Source: Anaerostipes butyraticus
GTDB lineage: Bacteria; Bacillota; Clostridia; Lachnospirales; Lachnospiraceae
Length of the DNA: 64,000 bases
Assembly (NCBI RefSeq): GCF_016586355.1
Contig: NZ_BLYI01000027.1
Span: 62,001-126,000, forward strand
Direction: 5' to 3'
The translations under genes were made by a program, and so were the position numbers. This document shows positions 7,991 to 17,156 of the stretch, in pieces (position 1 is the stretch's first letter; every line of letters begins with the position of its first letter). Below the pieces are notes generated by a model that was not told the DNA's origin, searched no databases, and was given only the letters and a program-made list of their open reading frames with translations.

Positions 7991-9979
7991 ATGGCAGCGA
8001 AGAATTTCCGTAAATTATTTGAACCCTGTACAGTAAAATCTATGACCCTGAAAAACCGAATCGTCATGACTCCAATTGGAACCAATTTTGCTGAACATAC
8101 CGGGGAAGTCAATGAAAAGATCATTGAATATTATAGACAGCGTGCAAAAGGGGGAACCGCCCTTATCACTGTAGAAGGTGCCAGCGTTTACTCTCCGCAG
8201 GGAGCGGCTGGAGCCTATCAGCTGAGAATTGACCATGACAACTATATTCCGGGACTTTACCGTCTGTGCGAAAAGGTTCATGAATATGGAGCCAAGATCA
8301 GTATTCTGCTGAACCACGCCGGAGCGGCAGCTAATGGAAGCATGACAAATATCCAGCCGGTTTCCGCTTCTGACATCCCAACCAGCAGAGGAGGAGATAT
8401 TCCAAGACCTTTGTCTAAGGATGAGATTTTAACCATTGTAGACAAATTTGCAAAAGCAGCGCAGCGTGCAGTTACCGCTGGATTTGACGCTGTGGAAATC
8501 CAGGCAGGACATGGATACTTATTGAATCAGTTCCTTTCTCCTCTTACCAATGATCGTACCGATGAATTCGGAGGATCCAAGGAAAATCGTGCTCGTTTTA
8601 CAACTTTAGTACTGAAAGCTGTCCGCGAAGCAGTCGGAGAAAATATTCCTATCTTCCTCAGCATAAGTGCAGATGAACTTGCAGAAGGAGGAAATACGCT
8701 GGAAGATACCAAAGAAATCGTAGAATACTTCAAAGAATATGTTGATGTATTCAGTGTATCTGCAGGACTTACCTGCTCCATCCAGTATCAGTATGATGCC
8801 GATTACCTTCCAGACGGATGGAAATCTTATATGTCCAAAGCTTTAAAAGAGGCAACCGGAAAACCTTGCCTTACCAGCGGCAATATCCGCGAACCGGAAG
8901 TTGCCAACCGTATCCTGGAAGATGGAGAAGCTGACTTTATCGCCATCGGCCGCGGTCTGATCGCAGATCCTGAGTGGGTGAATAAAGTACAGTTTGGCAA
9001 TACAGAAGATATCAACCGATGCATCTCCTGCAACAATGGATGTACCGCAACTCTTGGTGATGAACCAATTCGATGCACGATCAATCCGTCCATCGTTTCC
9101 GGTGAATATTACAAGAATTATAAATTGAAGAAGCCTTGCAATGTTGTTGTAATCGGCGGCGGAACCGCAGGACTTGAAGCTGCCTGCACAGCTGCGGAAG
9201 TTGGATGCTCTACCGTATTGATCGAAAAAACAGGACAGCTTGGAGGTCTGGCAAGACGCGTTGGAAAAATGCCAAACAAACGCCGTCTTGGATATTTTCC
9301 TGAATATCTGGAACACCGCGCTTCCAAATTAAAGAATTTATTTGTAATCAAAAATACAGAGGCTACCATTGATCTGATCGAAGGCTGCAAACCGGACATC
9401 GTAGTCAATGCAACCGGTTCCTTCCCTCTTCTTCCGGATATCAAGGGTCTGAAAGAAAACCTGAAAGCAGGCAATGTATCCACTATTTTCGACTTAGTCG
9501 ACAATGTGGAATCTTATGAAGAAAATCTGGAAGGCAAGAAAGTCGTTGTCATCGGCGGCGGAAATGTCGGCCTTGACGTTGTTGAATTTTTCGCTCCAAG
9601 AAAAGCTGATGTTACCATTGTAGAACAGAAATCACGGTTTGGAGAAACCCTGGACTTTATTACGAGAACCGGTTCTCTTGCCATGCTCAGCAAATACGGT
9701 GTTCACCAGTATCCAAACGCTTCTCTTCTGGAAGTAAAAAATGACCGTTTTGTTGTACGCCATGACTATAAAGATATTGAGCTCGAATTTGATTACGGAT
9801 TTATCTGCCTTGGAATGGAATCCGCAACGCCTGCCCTCAAAGAATTATATGATCACTTCATTTATGAAGGCATTGAAGTTCTGAATATCGGAGACAGCGC
9901 TCAGACACGCCGTATTATCGAAGGTGTTAAAGAGGGTCGTGATATCATTCTTTCTCTGGAAAGACTGAATTTCATTTAA
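7991..9979 (+). CDS. Old Yellow Enzyme-type FMN/FAD/4Fe-4S enoate reductase 1
   Basis: A 662-residue flavoprotein of the 2,4-dienoyl-CoA reductase / 2-enoate reductase / BaiCD-BaiH group. Residues 1-340 form the FMN-binding barrel (NRIVMTPIGTNF; HGYLLNQFLSP..NDRTDEFGGS). Cys344, Cys347, Cys351 and Cys362 form the Fe-S motif. Residues about 375-662 form an FAD/NAD(P)H domain with two dinucleotide motifs (VVVIGGGTAGLEAA and VVVIGGGNVGLDVV). Family members use NAD(P)H to reduce C=C bonds conjugated to a carbonyl or carboxyl. Substrate is unproven; the island suggests an unsaturated acid such as a hydroxycinnamate or 3-dehydroshikimate (inference). It is monocistronic between its own promoter and a strong terminator, and a close paralogue lies at 21308. 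Confidence 0.88.
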   Translation: MAAKNFRKLFEPCTVKSMTLKNRIVMTPIGTNFAEHTGEVNEKIIEYYRQRAKGGTALITVEGASVYSPQGAAGAYQLRIDHDNYIPGLYRLCEKVHEYGAKISILLNHAGAAANGSMTNIQPVSASDIPTSRGGDIPRPLSKDEILTIVDKFAKAAQRAVTAGFDAVEIQAGHGYLLNQFLSPLTNDRTDEFGGSKENRARFTTLVLKAVREAVGENIPIFLSISADELAEGGNTLEDTKEIVEYFKEYVDVFSVSAGLTCSIQYQYDADYLPDGWKSYMSKALKEATGKPCLTSGNIREPEVANRILEDGEADFIAIGRGLIADPEWVNKVQFGNTEDINRCISCNNGCTATLGDEPIRCTINPSIVSGEYYKNYKLKKPCNVVVIGGGTAGLEAACTAAEVGCSTVLIEKTGQLGGLARRVGKMPNKRRLGYFPEYLEHRASKLKNLFVIKNTEATIDLIEGCKPDIVVNATGSFPLLPDIKGLKENLKAGNVSTIFDLVDNVESYEENLEGKKVVVIGGGNVGLDVVEFFAPRKADVTIVEQKSRFGETLDFITRTGSLAMLSKYGVHQYPNASLLEVKNDRFVVRHDYKDIELEFDYGFICLGMESATPALKELYDHFIYEGIEVLNIGDSAQTRRIIEGVKEGRDIILSLERLNFI

Positions 9980-10002
9980 ACATTTATCATAATCTCTGAT
10001 TA

Positions 10003-10045
10003 TAAAAAGTACCGGTCTGTATTTTGTCAGACCGGCACTTTTTGT
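10003..10045 (+). terminator. Rho-independent terminator, probably bidirectional
   Basis: AAAAAGTACCGGTCTG (10004-10019) pairs with CAGACCGGCACTTTTT (10028-10043) with one mismatch, around an 8-base loop. Oligo-A on one side and oligo-T on the other allow termination of both enoate reductase 1 and the convergent yqeG. Confidence 0.9.
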
Positions 10046-10082
10046 TTTACAAGAAAGTGCTTTCCTATTTTTATCAATCAGA

Positions 10083-10592
10083 TTATCTGCGTTTGCTTTT
10101 ATCCCGATAATATTTCCAAAGAATGATATTTTCAAAATATCGTTTGATCACGATCTGAATTTCTTCTTTTGGATGGATCGGGCGGACAAGGATGCTGTGT
10201 ATTCCGGCGCGGTTTGCTCCAAAGATATCAGTAAACAGCTGATCTCCTACAAACAGTGTATTGGATCTGTCTGTTCCCATCATCTGCATCGCTTTTTCGT
10301 AGCCTTTCACCGATGGCTTATTCGCCTTATAAATATAATACTGCCCTCCTACGTCCTGACAGAATCTTTTAACTCTTGGTTCCTTGTTATTGCTGGTAAA
10401 GCAAAACTGAAACCCTATCTTTTTCAGCCGCCGGAACAGCTGCTTCGCCCTTTTGTCCGCCGGCATATCATGACGCACCAGTGTATTGTCAATATCAAAA
10501 ATCACTCCCCGGTAGCCTCTTGCGTAATAATCTTCAAAATCAATATCATATGTACTTTTTCTATCTTCTACAGGATAAAATTTCTGAAACAT
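10083..10592 (-). CDS. yqeG: YqeG-family HAD phosphatase
   Basis: A 169-residue HAD subfamily IIIA hydrolase. The nucleophile loop FDIDNTLV supplies Asp33 and Asp35; motif II is FTSNNKE; motif III/IV is the conserved lysine in KPSVKGYE and VGDQLFTDI. YqeG proteins occur widely in Firmicutes, often near ribosome-related genes. Some relatives dephosphorylate phosphatidylglycerophosphate, but the bacterial role is not settled. An AGGAG site precedes the ATG. It ends at the shared terminator with enoate reductase 1 and looks like an older housekeeping gene enclosed by the island. Confidence 0.88.
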   Translation of the reverse strand: MFQKFYPVEDRKSTYDIDFEDYYARGYRGVIFDIDNTLVRHDMPADKRAKQLFRRLKKIGFQFCFTSNNKEPRVKRFCQDVGGQYYIYKANKPSVKGYEKAMQMMGTDRSNTLFVGDQLFTDIFGANRAGIHSILVRPIHPKEEIQIVIKRYFENIILWKYYRDKSKRR

Positions 10593-10854
10593 TTTTTATC
10601 TCCTATCTTATCTTCATTTTACTTTTTTTATTTTATAACACCCCTATTTAATGTGCAATATATTTTTCATTTGTATGCATGTTTTTTAATCTCTATCTGT
10701 TTTTATTAAGATTTGGTTAAAATTGAAATATTTTCCCTCTTTTTTCACCGGAACCACTTTCATTCTCTGACATTTTCATATATGATATAAATAGTTAAAA
10801 GTGTAACAAAGAACTTCCAATGTATCATTCTCACAATGGAAAGGGGGAATTTTA

Positions 10855-11922
10855 TTGAATCCGAACCATTTAACAAGTGCCATGATCGATAAGATTGTGG
10901 AACGTAAAATCGAAGAAATGGCAAAATCACCGGATACAGCAATCCGGCAGCTGTTAAACTACTCCAGTCATTTCTCATTCAGCCGTTTTCAGGTTCCGAT
11001 TTTTTCTATTTTACAGCACCTTCTTGCAAACAAAGACAGTCAGTATCATATCATGCTTCAGAATCTGCTAAACAATACCTCCCACTCGGCAATCAAGAAT
11101 TTAGGAATCAATCTCGGGTACAACAGCTGGACCAAGGGAGCTCAGGCTGTACGCGCCACAGCTCAGAAAGCCGGGTATTGTATCCCATGGATCATCATTT
11201 TCCGCTGGAATCCAGAAAAATCCAATACTGTTAATCTGAAAAATATGAGCCGTTTTATCCGGGACGGAAATAAAATCGGCATCTACGCTTTCTGTATCCG
11301 TCAGGAAGTTCCGCACCAGTCTTTTGGTGAAATTTTTAACATATTCAGCAAACATTCTGACAGCACATTTTTCTGGCTGCTGCCGAATCAGATGCTGGCT
11401 CCGGTTCATCTTGATATGATACGTAAATGCGAGAATGTCCTGACACTGTTTGACGGCGAAGATTCCTACAGTCTGAGAAATTCTTCCATGCTCCGGGAAC
11501 GAAAAGCTTTATATGGCATTTACCATATTTATTCATCTTTTAATACCAGTGAAATGCGCCCGGATCAGTGGCTTGATTATTACAAAATGTACCAGAGTTC
11601 ATTTATCTTCATGCTGCCAAGTGATTCCTGCAGTGAAGAAGATCAAAAAGAGGCTTCCTCTTTCATATATGATGCAAGACTTCATCAGAAATTCCCTTAC
11701 TATATTGTTGATTTTTATTCTGACATCAAGGAAATCAGCCGCATGATATCCGGTACCGACTGTTACCTGGAAATTGATTCTTCCGGACAGGTCCTGCACC
11801 CTTACACTTCCCAGGTATTTGTCCCTGATTCAAGGCTGGCGGGATATCTTGCTTCTTCCATGCCTGCGATTGTCCAGACCGCTGATCATCGGCTCTGGCA
11901 TCCTGCGGCAAGATCTGTATGA
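10855..11922 (+). CDS. Radical-SAM-like protein lacking the Fe-S cysteine motif (probable pseudoenzyme)
   Basis: A 355-residue protein starting at TTG (10855) with AAGGGGGA 6 bases upstream. The N-terminal helical block (NPNHLTSAMIDKIVE..., near 2-60), the IPWIIIF strand near 109-115 and the following helix/strand (FIRDGNKIGIYAF) resemble, from memory, a family of longer radical SAM proteins in Firmicutes. At the point where that family has CxxxCxxC, this protein jumps from IFRWNPEKS straight to NTVNLKNM; no such triad exists anywhere in it. The reading frame is otherwise open and the start signals are good, so it looks like a retained non-catalytic paralogue rather than debris. Function is unknown. 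It lies between yqeG and the TRAP operon, convergent with the latter. Confidence 0.6.
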   Translation: MNPNHLTSAMIDKIVERKIEEMAKSPDTAIRQLLNYSSHFSFSRFQVPIFSILQHLLANKDSQYHIMLQNLLNNTSHSAIKNLGINLGYNSWTKGAQAVRATAQKAGYCIPWIIIFRWNPEKSNTVNLKNMSRFIRDGNKIGIYAFCIRQEVPHQSFGEIFNIFSKHSDSTFFWLLPNQMLAPVHLDMIRKCENVLTLFDGEDSYSLRNSSMLRERKALYGIYHIYSSFNTSEMRPDQWLDYYKMYQSSFIFMLPSDSCSEEDQKEASSFIYDARLHQKFPYYIVDFYSDIKEISRMISGTDCYLEIDSSGQVLHPYTSQVFVPDSRLAGYLASSMPAIVQTADHRLWHPAARSV

Positions 11923-11972
11923 CAATCCGGCAGGAAATCATTCCTTTCACAGGTCTATTGCATAAATAAAGA

Positions 11973-12007
11973 ACGTCTGCACCTGATACAGGCACAGACG
12001 TTTTTTG
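11973..12007. terminator. Terminator between convergent genes
   Basis: AACGTCTG (11973-11980) and CAGACGTT (11996-12003) form an 8-bp stem, followed on the plus strand by a T-run. It ends the radical-SAM-like gene and could also end the long minus-strand operon, whose last gene stops at 12013. Confidence 0.8.
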
Positions 12008-12012
12008 TTTCT

Positions 12013-13029
12013 CTATTTTTCCGCATTCTTCAAATATGCGTCAACTAAGTCTTTTGATACATCATCTTCAATTTCTTTATAAATATCAGAGGCCGCTTCC
12101 CTTATCTGCTTCCGGGTCCTGCTGCTTAATTTTATGATCTTAGTTCCGCTGTCTTTAATTGTTTTGATTCTGTCCTCAATTCGTTCGTCTGATTTTTCCC
12201 GGGCATATTCTTTTGCAGTTTCCGCTGCCTGCGTTATAATTTTCTGCTGATCTTCCGGAAGATTTTTAAAAAACTCATCGCTGACGATCAATGAAATATA
12301 ATGCGGAAGATGATTTGTCTCCACAACATAGTCCTGCTGTTCATACAGCTTGCTGGAAACGATGACTTCGTATGGATTTTCCTGAGCATCGATCGTTCCC
12401 TGCTGCAGTCCAATATACACCTCGCTGAAAGTCATTGGTGTCGGATTCGCCCCGAGGTCTTTCCAGAACTCTAAATGATACGGATTCTCCATAGTACGGA
12501 TCTTCTGTCCTTTAAAATCACCGATGTCTTTGATTTCCTTATTCGTGGACATAACACGGAATCCCTGATCCGCATATCCAAGGAGTTTATATCCTCCTTT
12601 TTCATAGACTTTTTCCATCTTCTGATAAAATGCAGGATTATCTACTGCTTTACGTGCTTCTTCAATGGTATCAAACGCACTTGGCAGATCGAACACTGCC
12701 GTATCCGGGAGAAATGTCACCTGAGGCGCTGTATTCTGGACTACAAACGGAATATCACCGTCTTTGCAGCTTTCCAGCAGCTCACGGTCTCCTCCCAGAG
12801 TACTGTTCGGATATACTTCAATTTTCATTTTCCCATTGCTCAGACGGCTCACTTCATCCGCAAATTTTTCTGCATAAATCTGCGTTACCGTATCTTCCGG
12901 ACTGGAGGTTCCAAGAGGCCAGGCATAACGCTGCACCTCATCGGAAGACTGTTTTTTCTTACATCCCGATAACCCAATTCCGATTACCAGAACACTTAAT
13001 ACGATAAGACATACTTTCCATTTTTTCAT
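12013..13029 (-). CDS. dctP: TRAP transporter solute-binding lipoprotein (DctP)
   Basis: Extracytoplasmic receptor of a tripartite ATP-independent transporter that delivers carboxylate-bearing solutes to DctQM. The ATG at 13029 is preferred: GGGAGG lies 8 bases upstream and overlaps a GTG nine bases earlier that would otherwise start the frame. A signal peptide ends in the lipobox LSGC (Cys23), so the mature protein is a membrane-anchored lipoprotein. The family signature is intact around GQKIRTMENP, whose arginine normally salt-bridges the ligand carboxylate, and TFSEVYIGLQQGTIDAQENP. It is last in the quinate-type operon, one base after dctM. A negatively charged ligand such as quinate, shikimate or a cinnamate fits but is not proven. 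Confidence 0.93.
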   Translation of the reverse strand: MKKWKVCLIVLSVLVIGIGLSGCKKKQSSDEVQRYAWPLGTSSPEDTVTQIYAEKFADEVSRLSNGKMKIEVYPNSTLGGDRELLESCKDGDIPFVVQNTAPQVTFLPDTAVFDLPSAFDTIEEARKAVDNPAFYQKMEKVYEKGGYKLLGYADQGFRVMSTNKEIKDIGDFKGQKIRTMENPYHLEFWKDLGANPTPMTFSEVYIGLQQGTIDAQENPYEVIVSSKLYEQQDYVVETNHLPHYISLIVSDEFFKNLPEDQQKIITQAAETAKEYAREKSDERIEDRIKTIKDSGTKIIKLSSRTRKQIREAASDIYKEIEDDVSKDLVDAYLKNAEK

Positions 13030-13030
13030 C

Positions 13031-14329
13031 TTACGCACCTCCCAGCAAAATAAGACTGATCTGAGGAATAAAAGTAATCAGCACCAGCGCCACAAGGAAA
13101 CACAGGATCAACGGCATTGCTTTCCTTGCAATCTGCATGATTGGAATATCCGTAAGCGAAGAAGCCACAAACAGATTGACTCCGATCGGCGGAGTAACGA
13201 ATCCAATCGCCAGGTTTACTACCATCATCACTCCAAAATGAATTGGATTCATTCCAATTGCCGTTGCAATCGGCAGAAGGATCGGCGTCAGAATTAAAAT
13301 TGCCGGTGTCGTATCCATGACCATTCCTACAAATAACAGGAAAATATTGATTACGATCAAAATTACGATTCCATTGTGGAAATTTCCAAGGATCCACTCA
13401 CTGATGGTCTGAGGAACCTGCATCAGAGTCAGGACTCTGGAAAAGGCAGTTGACGCTGCCAGAATAAACAAGATCGGCGCATATGTCTTTACCCCTTCTA
13501 CCAGCATCGGCCACAGATCTTTTACTTTCATGGAACGGTATACAAACATGCTGACGATAATGGAATAAAAAACAGAAATTACGGCTGCTTCCGTAGGAGA
13601 AGCGATTCCCGCATAGATACACCCGAGGATGATCACCGGACTCAGAATCGCAAAAAAGCTGTCCTTAAACACTCCAAAAAATCCCTTTTCGTGAAGTTCA
13701 TCCACTTCTTTTCGAATCTTTTCTTTATCTTCTCCATGAGTTCTGCAGTAGAACACCGCATATGCCATTAACAGCAGTCCAATCAGGATTCCCGGAACAA
13801 TTCCCGCAATAAACAGATTACTGACAGATTCCCCGGACGCCATACCAAACATGATAAACGGAATACTCGGCGGAATAATAACTCCAAGTCCGCCGGCTAC
13901 CGCAACAATGGAAGTGGCGAATACTTTGTCATATCCCAGTTTGATCAGGATTGGTATCGTCATGCTTCCAACTGCCGCAACCGTAGCCGGACCGGATCCG
14001 GAAATTGCCCCATAAAACAGGCAGGTGACAATAACCGCACAAGGCATTCCTGCCGTAAATTTTCCAATAAAAAATACAAATACATCAAAAATCTTTTTCG
14101 AAATTCCGCCTTTTGCCATGATCATTCCAGACAGAACAAACATTGGAACAGCAAGCAGCGGAAAACTGTCGATCCCTCCCAGCATGGAACGAATCACAAA
14201 TGTACCGCTTGCCGTAAAAGACGGATCAAACGCTCCCGGAAGTACAGAGACGATGCCAAGACCGATCGAAATCGGAATTGCTATGACCAGGCATAAGAAA
14301 AATATGATAAATACCGCTAATGCTGACAT
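13031..14329 (-). CDS. dctM: TRAP transporter large permease (DctM)
   Basis: The 432-residue ion-coupled translocation subunit, with about twelve hydrophobic segments. Typical features are the N-terminal FIIFFLCLVIAIPISIGLG, the GSGPATVAAVGSMTIPIL region near 115, IPPSIPFIMFGMASGESVSNLF near 155, and MDTTPAILILTPILLPIATAIGMNPIHFG near 340. It is the normal family length. It overlaps dctQ by 13 bases and is followed at once by dctP, so the three are expressed together. Energy coupling in the family is usually to Na+. Confidence 0.95.
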   Translation of the reverse strand: MSALAVFIIFFLCLVIAIPISIGLGIVSVLPGAFDPSFTASGTFVIRSMLGGIDSFPLLAVPMFVLSGMIMAKGGISKKIFDVFVFFIGKFTAGMPCAVIVTCLFYGAISGSGPATVAAVGSMTIPILIKLGYDKVFATSIVAVAGGLGVIIPPSIPFIMFGMASGESVSNLFIAGIVPGILIGLLLMAYAVFYCRTHGEDKEKIRKEVDELHEKGFFGVFKDSFFAILSPVIILGCIYAGIASPTEAAVISVFYSIIVSMFVYRSMKVKDLWPMLVEGVKTYAPILFILAASTAFSRVLTLMQVPQTISEWILGNFHNGIVILIVINIFLLFVGMVMDTTPAILILTPILLPIATAIGMNPIHFGVMMVVNLAIGFVTPPIGVNLFVASSLTDIPIMQIARKAMPLILCFLVALVLITFIPQISLILLGGA

Positions 14330-14817
14330 CCTTCCTCCTCCTTATCTTTTTTTACTGCAATCTTAAATTCAATAATCCAGCGCTGTATGATCCGAAATGC
14401 CACTAAAATAAAACTGACCAAAGGTGCGGCCTGAATATAATACATAGGAATTCCGCATGCCGGACTTACCTGTCCGCTTTCAAACGCACTCTTCAAATAC
14501 AGCACAGCATAAGGAATCAGATAAAAGAAGAAAATCAGTTCAATCGTATGATTTACGACTTTAAAGACTGCCTGTCCTCTTCGCGGAAACATTCCTACAA
14601 ACTGTTCAATTTTAATTGAAATACATTTTTTCGTACAATAACTAACGCTTAAAAAACCAGACCAGATAAACAAATATCTTGTTATTTCCTCTGACCAGGA
14701 TAATGATGCACCCAGGGCATATCTGGCAAATACCTGGATGCCCATGATCACCGTCATGGCGATCAGCAGTGCCACCATGAGAAATTCTTCCAAATTCTCA
14801 TTCAGCCATTTTAACAT
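14317..14817 (-). CDS. dctQ: TRAP transporter small permease (DctQ)
   Basis: A 166-residue four-helix membrane subunit. The family hallmark is visible: MTVIMGIQVFARYALGASLSWSEE (residues about 20-43), followed by the central tryptophan/glycine segment IWSGFLSVSYC. It pairs with DctM. It starts 13 bases downstream of the GntP-type permease gene and is translated from an overlapping junction with dctM. Confidence 0.93.
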   Translation of the reverse strand: MLKWLNENLEEFLMVALLIAMTVIMGIQVFARYALGASLSWSEEITRYLFIWSGFLSVSYCTKKCISIKIEQFVGMFPRRGQAVFKVVNHTIELIFFFYLIPYAVLYLKSAFESGQVSPACGIPMYYIQAAPLVSFILVAFRIIQRWIIEFKIAVKKDKEEEGCQH

Positions 14818-14830
14818 AATACTGCTCCTT

Positions 14831-16135
14831 TTAATATAATATTATTGCTACGATCACTGCGCACAGTGAACCGATCATCGGTGCCAGAACTGAGGTAACG
14901 AACACGTACCAATAGCTCTCGGCAAGGCTTAAATTCATCCATCGAAGCTGTGCTACCATTCCGCCCGCATTTGGAAGTGTATTCATTCCAGTTGCGCAGG
15001 CAGGCGCCAGTCTGTGCAGCGCTCCGGCATGAGCCCCATGGGCCAGAAGTCCGTCAGAAAGATGTTCAAAAAACATGGCGATCGCGGAGGTTCCGCTTCC
15101 AAGAATTCCTGCCAGTACATTTAATCCGATAAATTCTGTCACATACGCATTCAGATCCAGGTTCATGGCAAAATCAATGATGCCCTGGAATCCCGGACAG
15201 CTTTGCAGAACACCGGAAAATCCAAGGATGGCTGCAGCCATCATCGTTGCGCCGATTCCATTGTTTACACCTTTATCAAGAATCTTCCTTACGGATTTCA
15301 GCTGTTTCCAGCAAAATACTACGATCGCCAGAGAACCGATAAACAGACTAAATACTACGATCGCATTGGTATCCATTTTCGTCAGATTAGACAACGCAAG
15401 CACCAGTCCTACAGATAACACCAGCGGAATCAGGGCAATTCCAAATCCCGGAAGATCATCTCTCGTTGGAACAATCTTTACAGGCTTTGACTCATCGATA
15501 GCCGTTCCTTCTTTTACTGCTGCTTTTCTGGCTGCATATACCATGTAAAAATATCCTATGCAGATTGATACGATAAAAGCGACCCATCCCAGAATCGGAG
15601 CAGATCCCATGGAAGTTCCCAGATACTGGGCCGGCATAATATTGGTAATATTGATCGCATATGGAAGCATGGCGGAACAGGTTGCCCCGATAAATATAAT
15701 TCCCGGAATCATCCGGTATGGATACCCAGCCTGTTTCATCATAATCGTTGCAATCGGCGCCAGGACAAACAATACAACAAATCCTGAAACCCCAACATAC
15801 ACAAAGACAGTAGAAAGCAGTGTGATCGATAAGATAACTCTTTTTGCCCCAAGCTTTTCTGTAATAACATTGGCAATGGTTTCCGCACATCCGGAATCTC
15901 CCATTAATTCACCAAACACAGCTCCTATAACCAGTACAAACAGGTTTCCCTTTACAAAACCTACATATCCATCCGCATAAGAGCCTAACGCACTCCACCA
16001 GTCCAGCCTGCTGGTCAATATAATAATAAATGAAACCAGGATTGTTGAAGTAAATACATCAACACCCTTCCATACGACAATGACAAAAATCACTGCCGCA
16101 AGCAAAAGTCCGATTACTGAAATTGTTGTTGCCAT
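14831..16135 (-). CDS. GntP-family organic-acid permease
   Basis: A 434-residue carrier with about twelve hydrophobic segments. The C-terminal block HGAHAGALHRLAPACATGMNTLPNAGG matches the LHR...SGG.D.LPH.G signature of gluconate/GntP permeases, and GVSGFVVLFVLAPIA near 115 is the usual mid-protein motif. Family members import sugar acids and hydroxy acids. Quinate is a polyhydroxy carboxylic acid much like gluconate in size and charge, so it is a reasonable cargo (inference). It lies between the esterase and the TRAP genes on the minus strand, the second of three transport systems in this run. Confidence 0.85.
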   Translation of the reverse strand: MATTISVIGLLLAAVIFVIVVWKGVDVFTSTILVSFIIILTSRLDWWSALGSYADGYVGFVKGNLFVLVIGAVFGELMGDSGCAETIANVITEKLGAKRVILSITLLSTVFVYVGVSGFVVLFVLAPIATIMMKQAGYPYRMIPGIIFIGATCSAMLPYAINITNIMPAQYLGTSMGSAPILGWVAFIVSICIGYFYMVYAARKAAVKEGTAIDESKPVKIVPTRDDLPGFGIALIPLVLSVGLVLALSNLTKMDTNAIVVFSLFIGSLAIVVFCWKQLKSVRKILDKGVNNGIGATMMAAAILGFSGVLQSCPGFQGIIDFAMNLDLNAYVTEFIGLNVLAGILGSGTSAIAMFFEHLSDGLLAHGAHAGALHRLAPACATGMNTLPNAGGMVAQLRWMNLSLAESYWYVFVTSVLAPMIGSLCAVIVAIILY

Positions 16136-16153
16136 TTTCTCTCTTTTCTACTC

Positions 16154-17074
16154 CTATTCTTCTGTGTCATCTTCTCCTGCAATAAGAATCCTGCGGAATG
16201 GTTTCCTGTACGGATTACTGCCTTCAAAGAAATGTTTATCCAAAAAGTCAATGCACTTTTTAATGTTCTCATCACTCTTCATCTTTGGCGATCCATGAGG
16301 CTCCCCCTCAAAAAGATCCAGAACCGCACGGTCTTCCCCGCAGACTTCCTTGATTTTTTCATACATATAAACAGACTGATGGTAATCTACAACTGCATCA
16401 TCCATTCCATGCTGCAGCAGCATCGGAGGACAGTGTTCATCGACATACCGGATTGGGCTTACCCTGCAGGTTCTTTCCGGATACAAAACAGGATGATATC
16501 CGAGAAGTTCCGTAAATTCCGTTCCAAACTGCTCAGCCGAACATAACTCGCTCATTGTATACCAGGCAATCGCACACTGGATTTCAGAGGATGCCCTCTC
16601 TCCTACTGTAAGATCATCACAGTCCGCACGATCCCCGGTCACCGCTATCAGCTGAGTTGCAAGTCCGCCGGCTGAATTGCCCCAGACTGCAAAACGCTCC
16701 GGATCCAAATCAAGTTCTTTTGCATGTCTTCTCAGATAACGGACTGCGGCTTTTCCGTCAATCAGCTGTGCCGGCCATTTTGCTTCCTGACAAAGCCGGT
16801 ATTCTATTGTTGCCACCGCATATCCCTGGGTCACAGGAAGACACATGGATTTGATATAATGACTTCTCTTATGTCCCGTTACAAAAGCTCCGCCATGAAA
16901 CAGCATAACCAGCGGAAATGGTCCCTCACCTTCATCCGGATAAAAAATGTCCAGAATCTGATTGACCGACTGATCTGCATATGGAAGGTCCAGACGAGTC
17001 TTCCTGAATTGTTTTACATCAATTTCCGGTTCTTCTTCCAGAAACTGTTCCCGGTTTCGAAATATTTCTGTCAT
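16154..17074 (-). CDS. Alpha/beta hydrolase, hormone-sensitive-lipase-like carboxylesterase 1
   Basis: A 306-residue cytosolic esterase; no signal peptide is visible. The oxyanion-hole motif HGGAF is at 60-64, the nucleophile is Ser134 in GNSAGG, and the other triad members are Asp226 (HGMDDAVV) and His260 (EPHGS). Related enzymes cleave esters of small aromatic or acyl acids, including ferulate and acetyl-xylan esters. In an operon with AroD, a YdiB-type dehydrogenase and acid transporters, cleavage of an imported hydroxycinnamoyl-quinate ester is a sensible proposal, but the sequence alone does not show it. AGGAGG precedes the ATG. A hairpin lies just upstream, between this gene and aroD. 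Confidence 0.85.
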   Translation of the reverse strand: MTEIFRNREQFLEEEPEIDVKQFRKTRLDLPYADQSVNQILDIFYPDEGEGPFPLVMLFHGGAFVTGHKRSHYIKSMCLPVTQGYAVATIEYRLCQEAKWPAQLIDGKAAVRYLRRHAKELDLDPERFAVWGNSAGGLATQLIAVTGDRADCDDLTVGERASSEIQCAIAWYTMSELCSAEQFGTEFTELLGYHPVLYPERTCRVSPIRYVDEHCPPMLLQHGMDDAVVDYHQSVYMYEKIKEVCGEDRAVLDLFEGEPHGSPKMKSDENIKKCIDFLDKHFFEGSNPYRKPFRRILIAGEDDTEE

Positions 17075-17101
17075 TTTCTGATCCTCCTTTCTCTCATAAA
17101 C

Positions 17102-17140
17102 AAAAAACTGACAGTCTTTCTTTTGTCCTGCCAGTTTTTT
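17102..17140. terminator. Terminator-like hairpin between aroD and esterase 1
   Basis: AAAAAACTGACAG pairs with CTGCCAGTTTTTT with one mismatch. On the minus strand it follows the aroD stop and ends in a T-run, so it should stop some transcription. Only about 27 bases separate it from the esterase ATG, leaving no obvious room for a new promoter. Partial read-through is the simplest explanation. Confidence 0.65.
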
Positions 17141-17156
17141 GTTTTACATCTAGTTC

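Noticed and set aside
7991-9979. Assigning the OYE-type enzymes as bile-acid BaiCD/BaiH
   Set aside because: No other bai genes are present and the neighbours are quinate/shikimate genes; kept as an alternative only.
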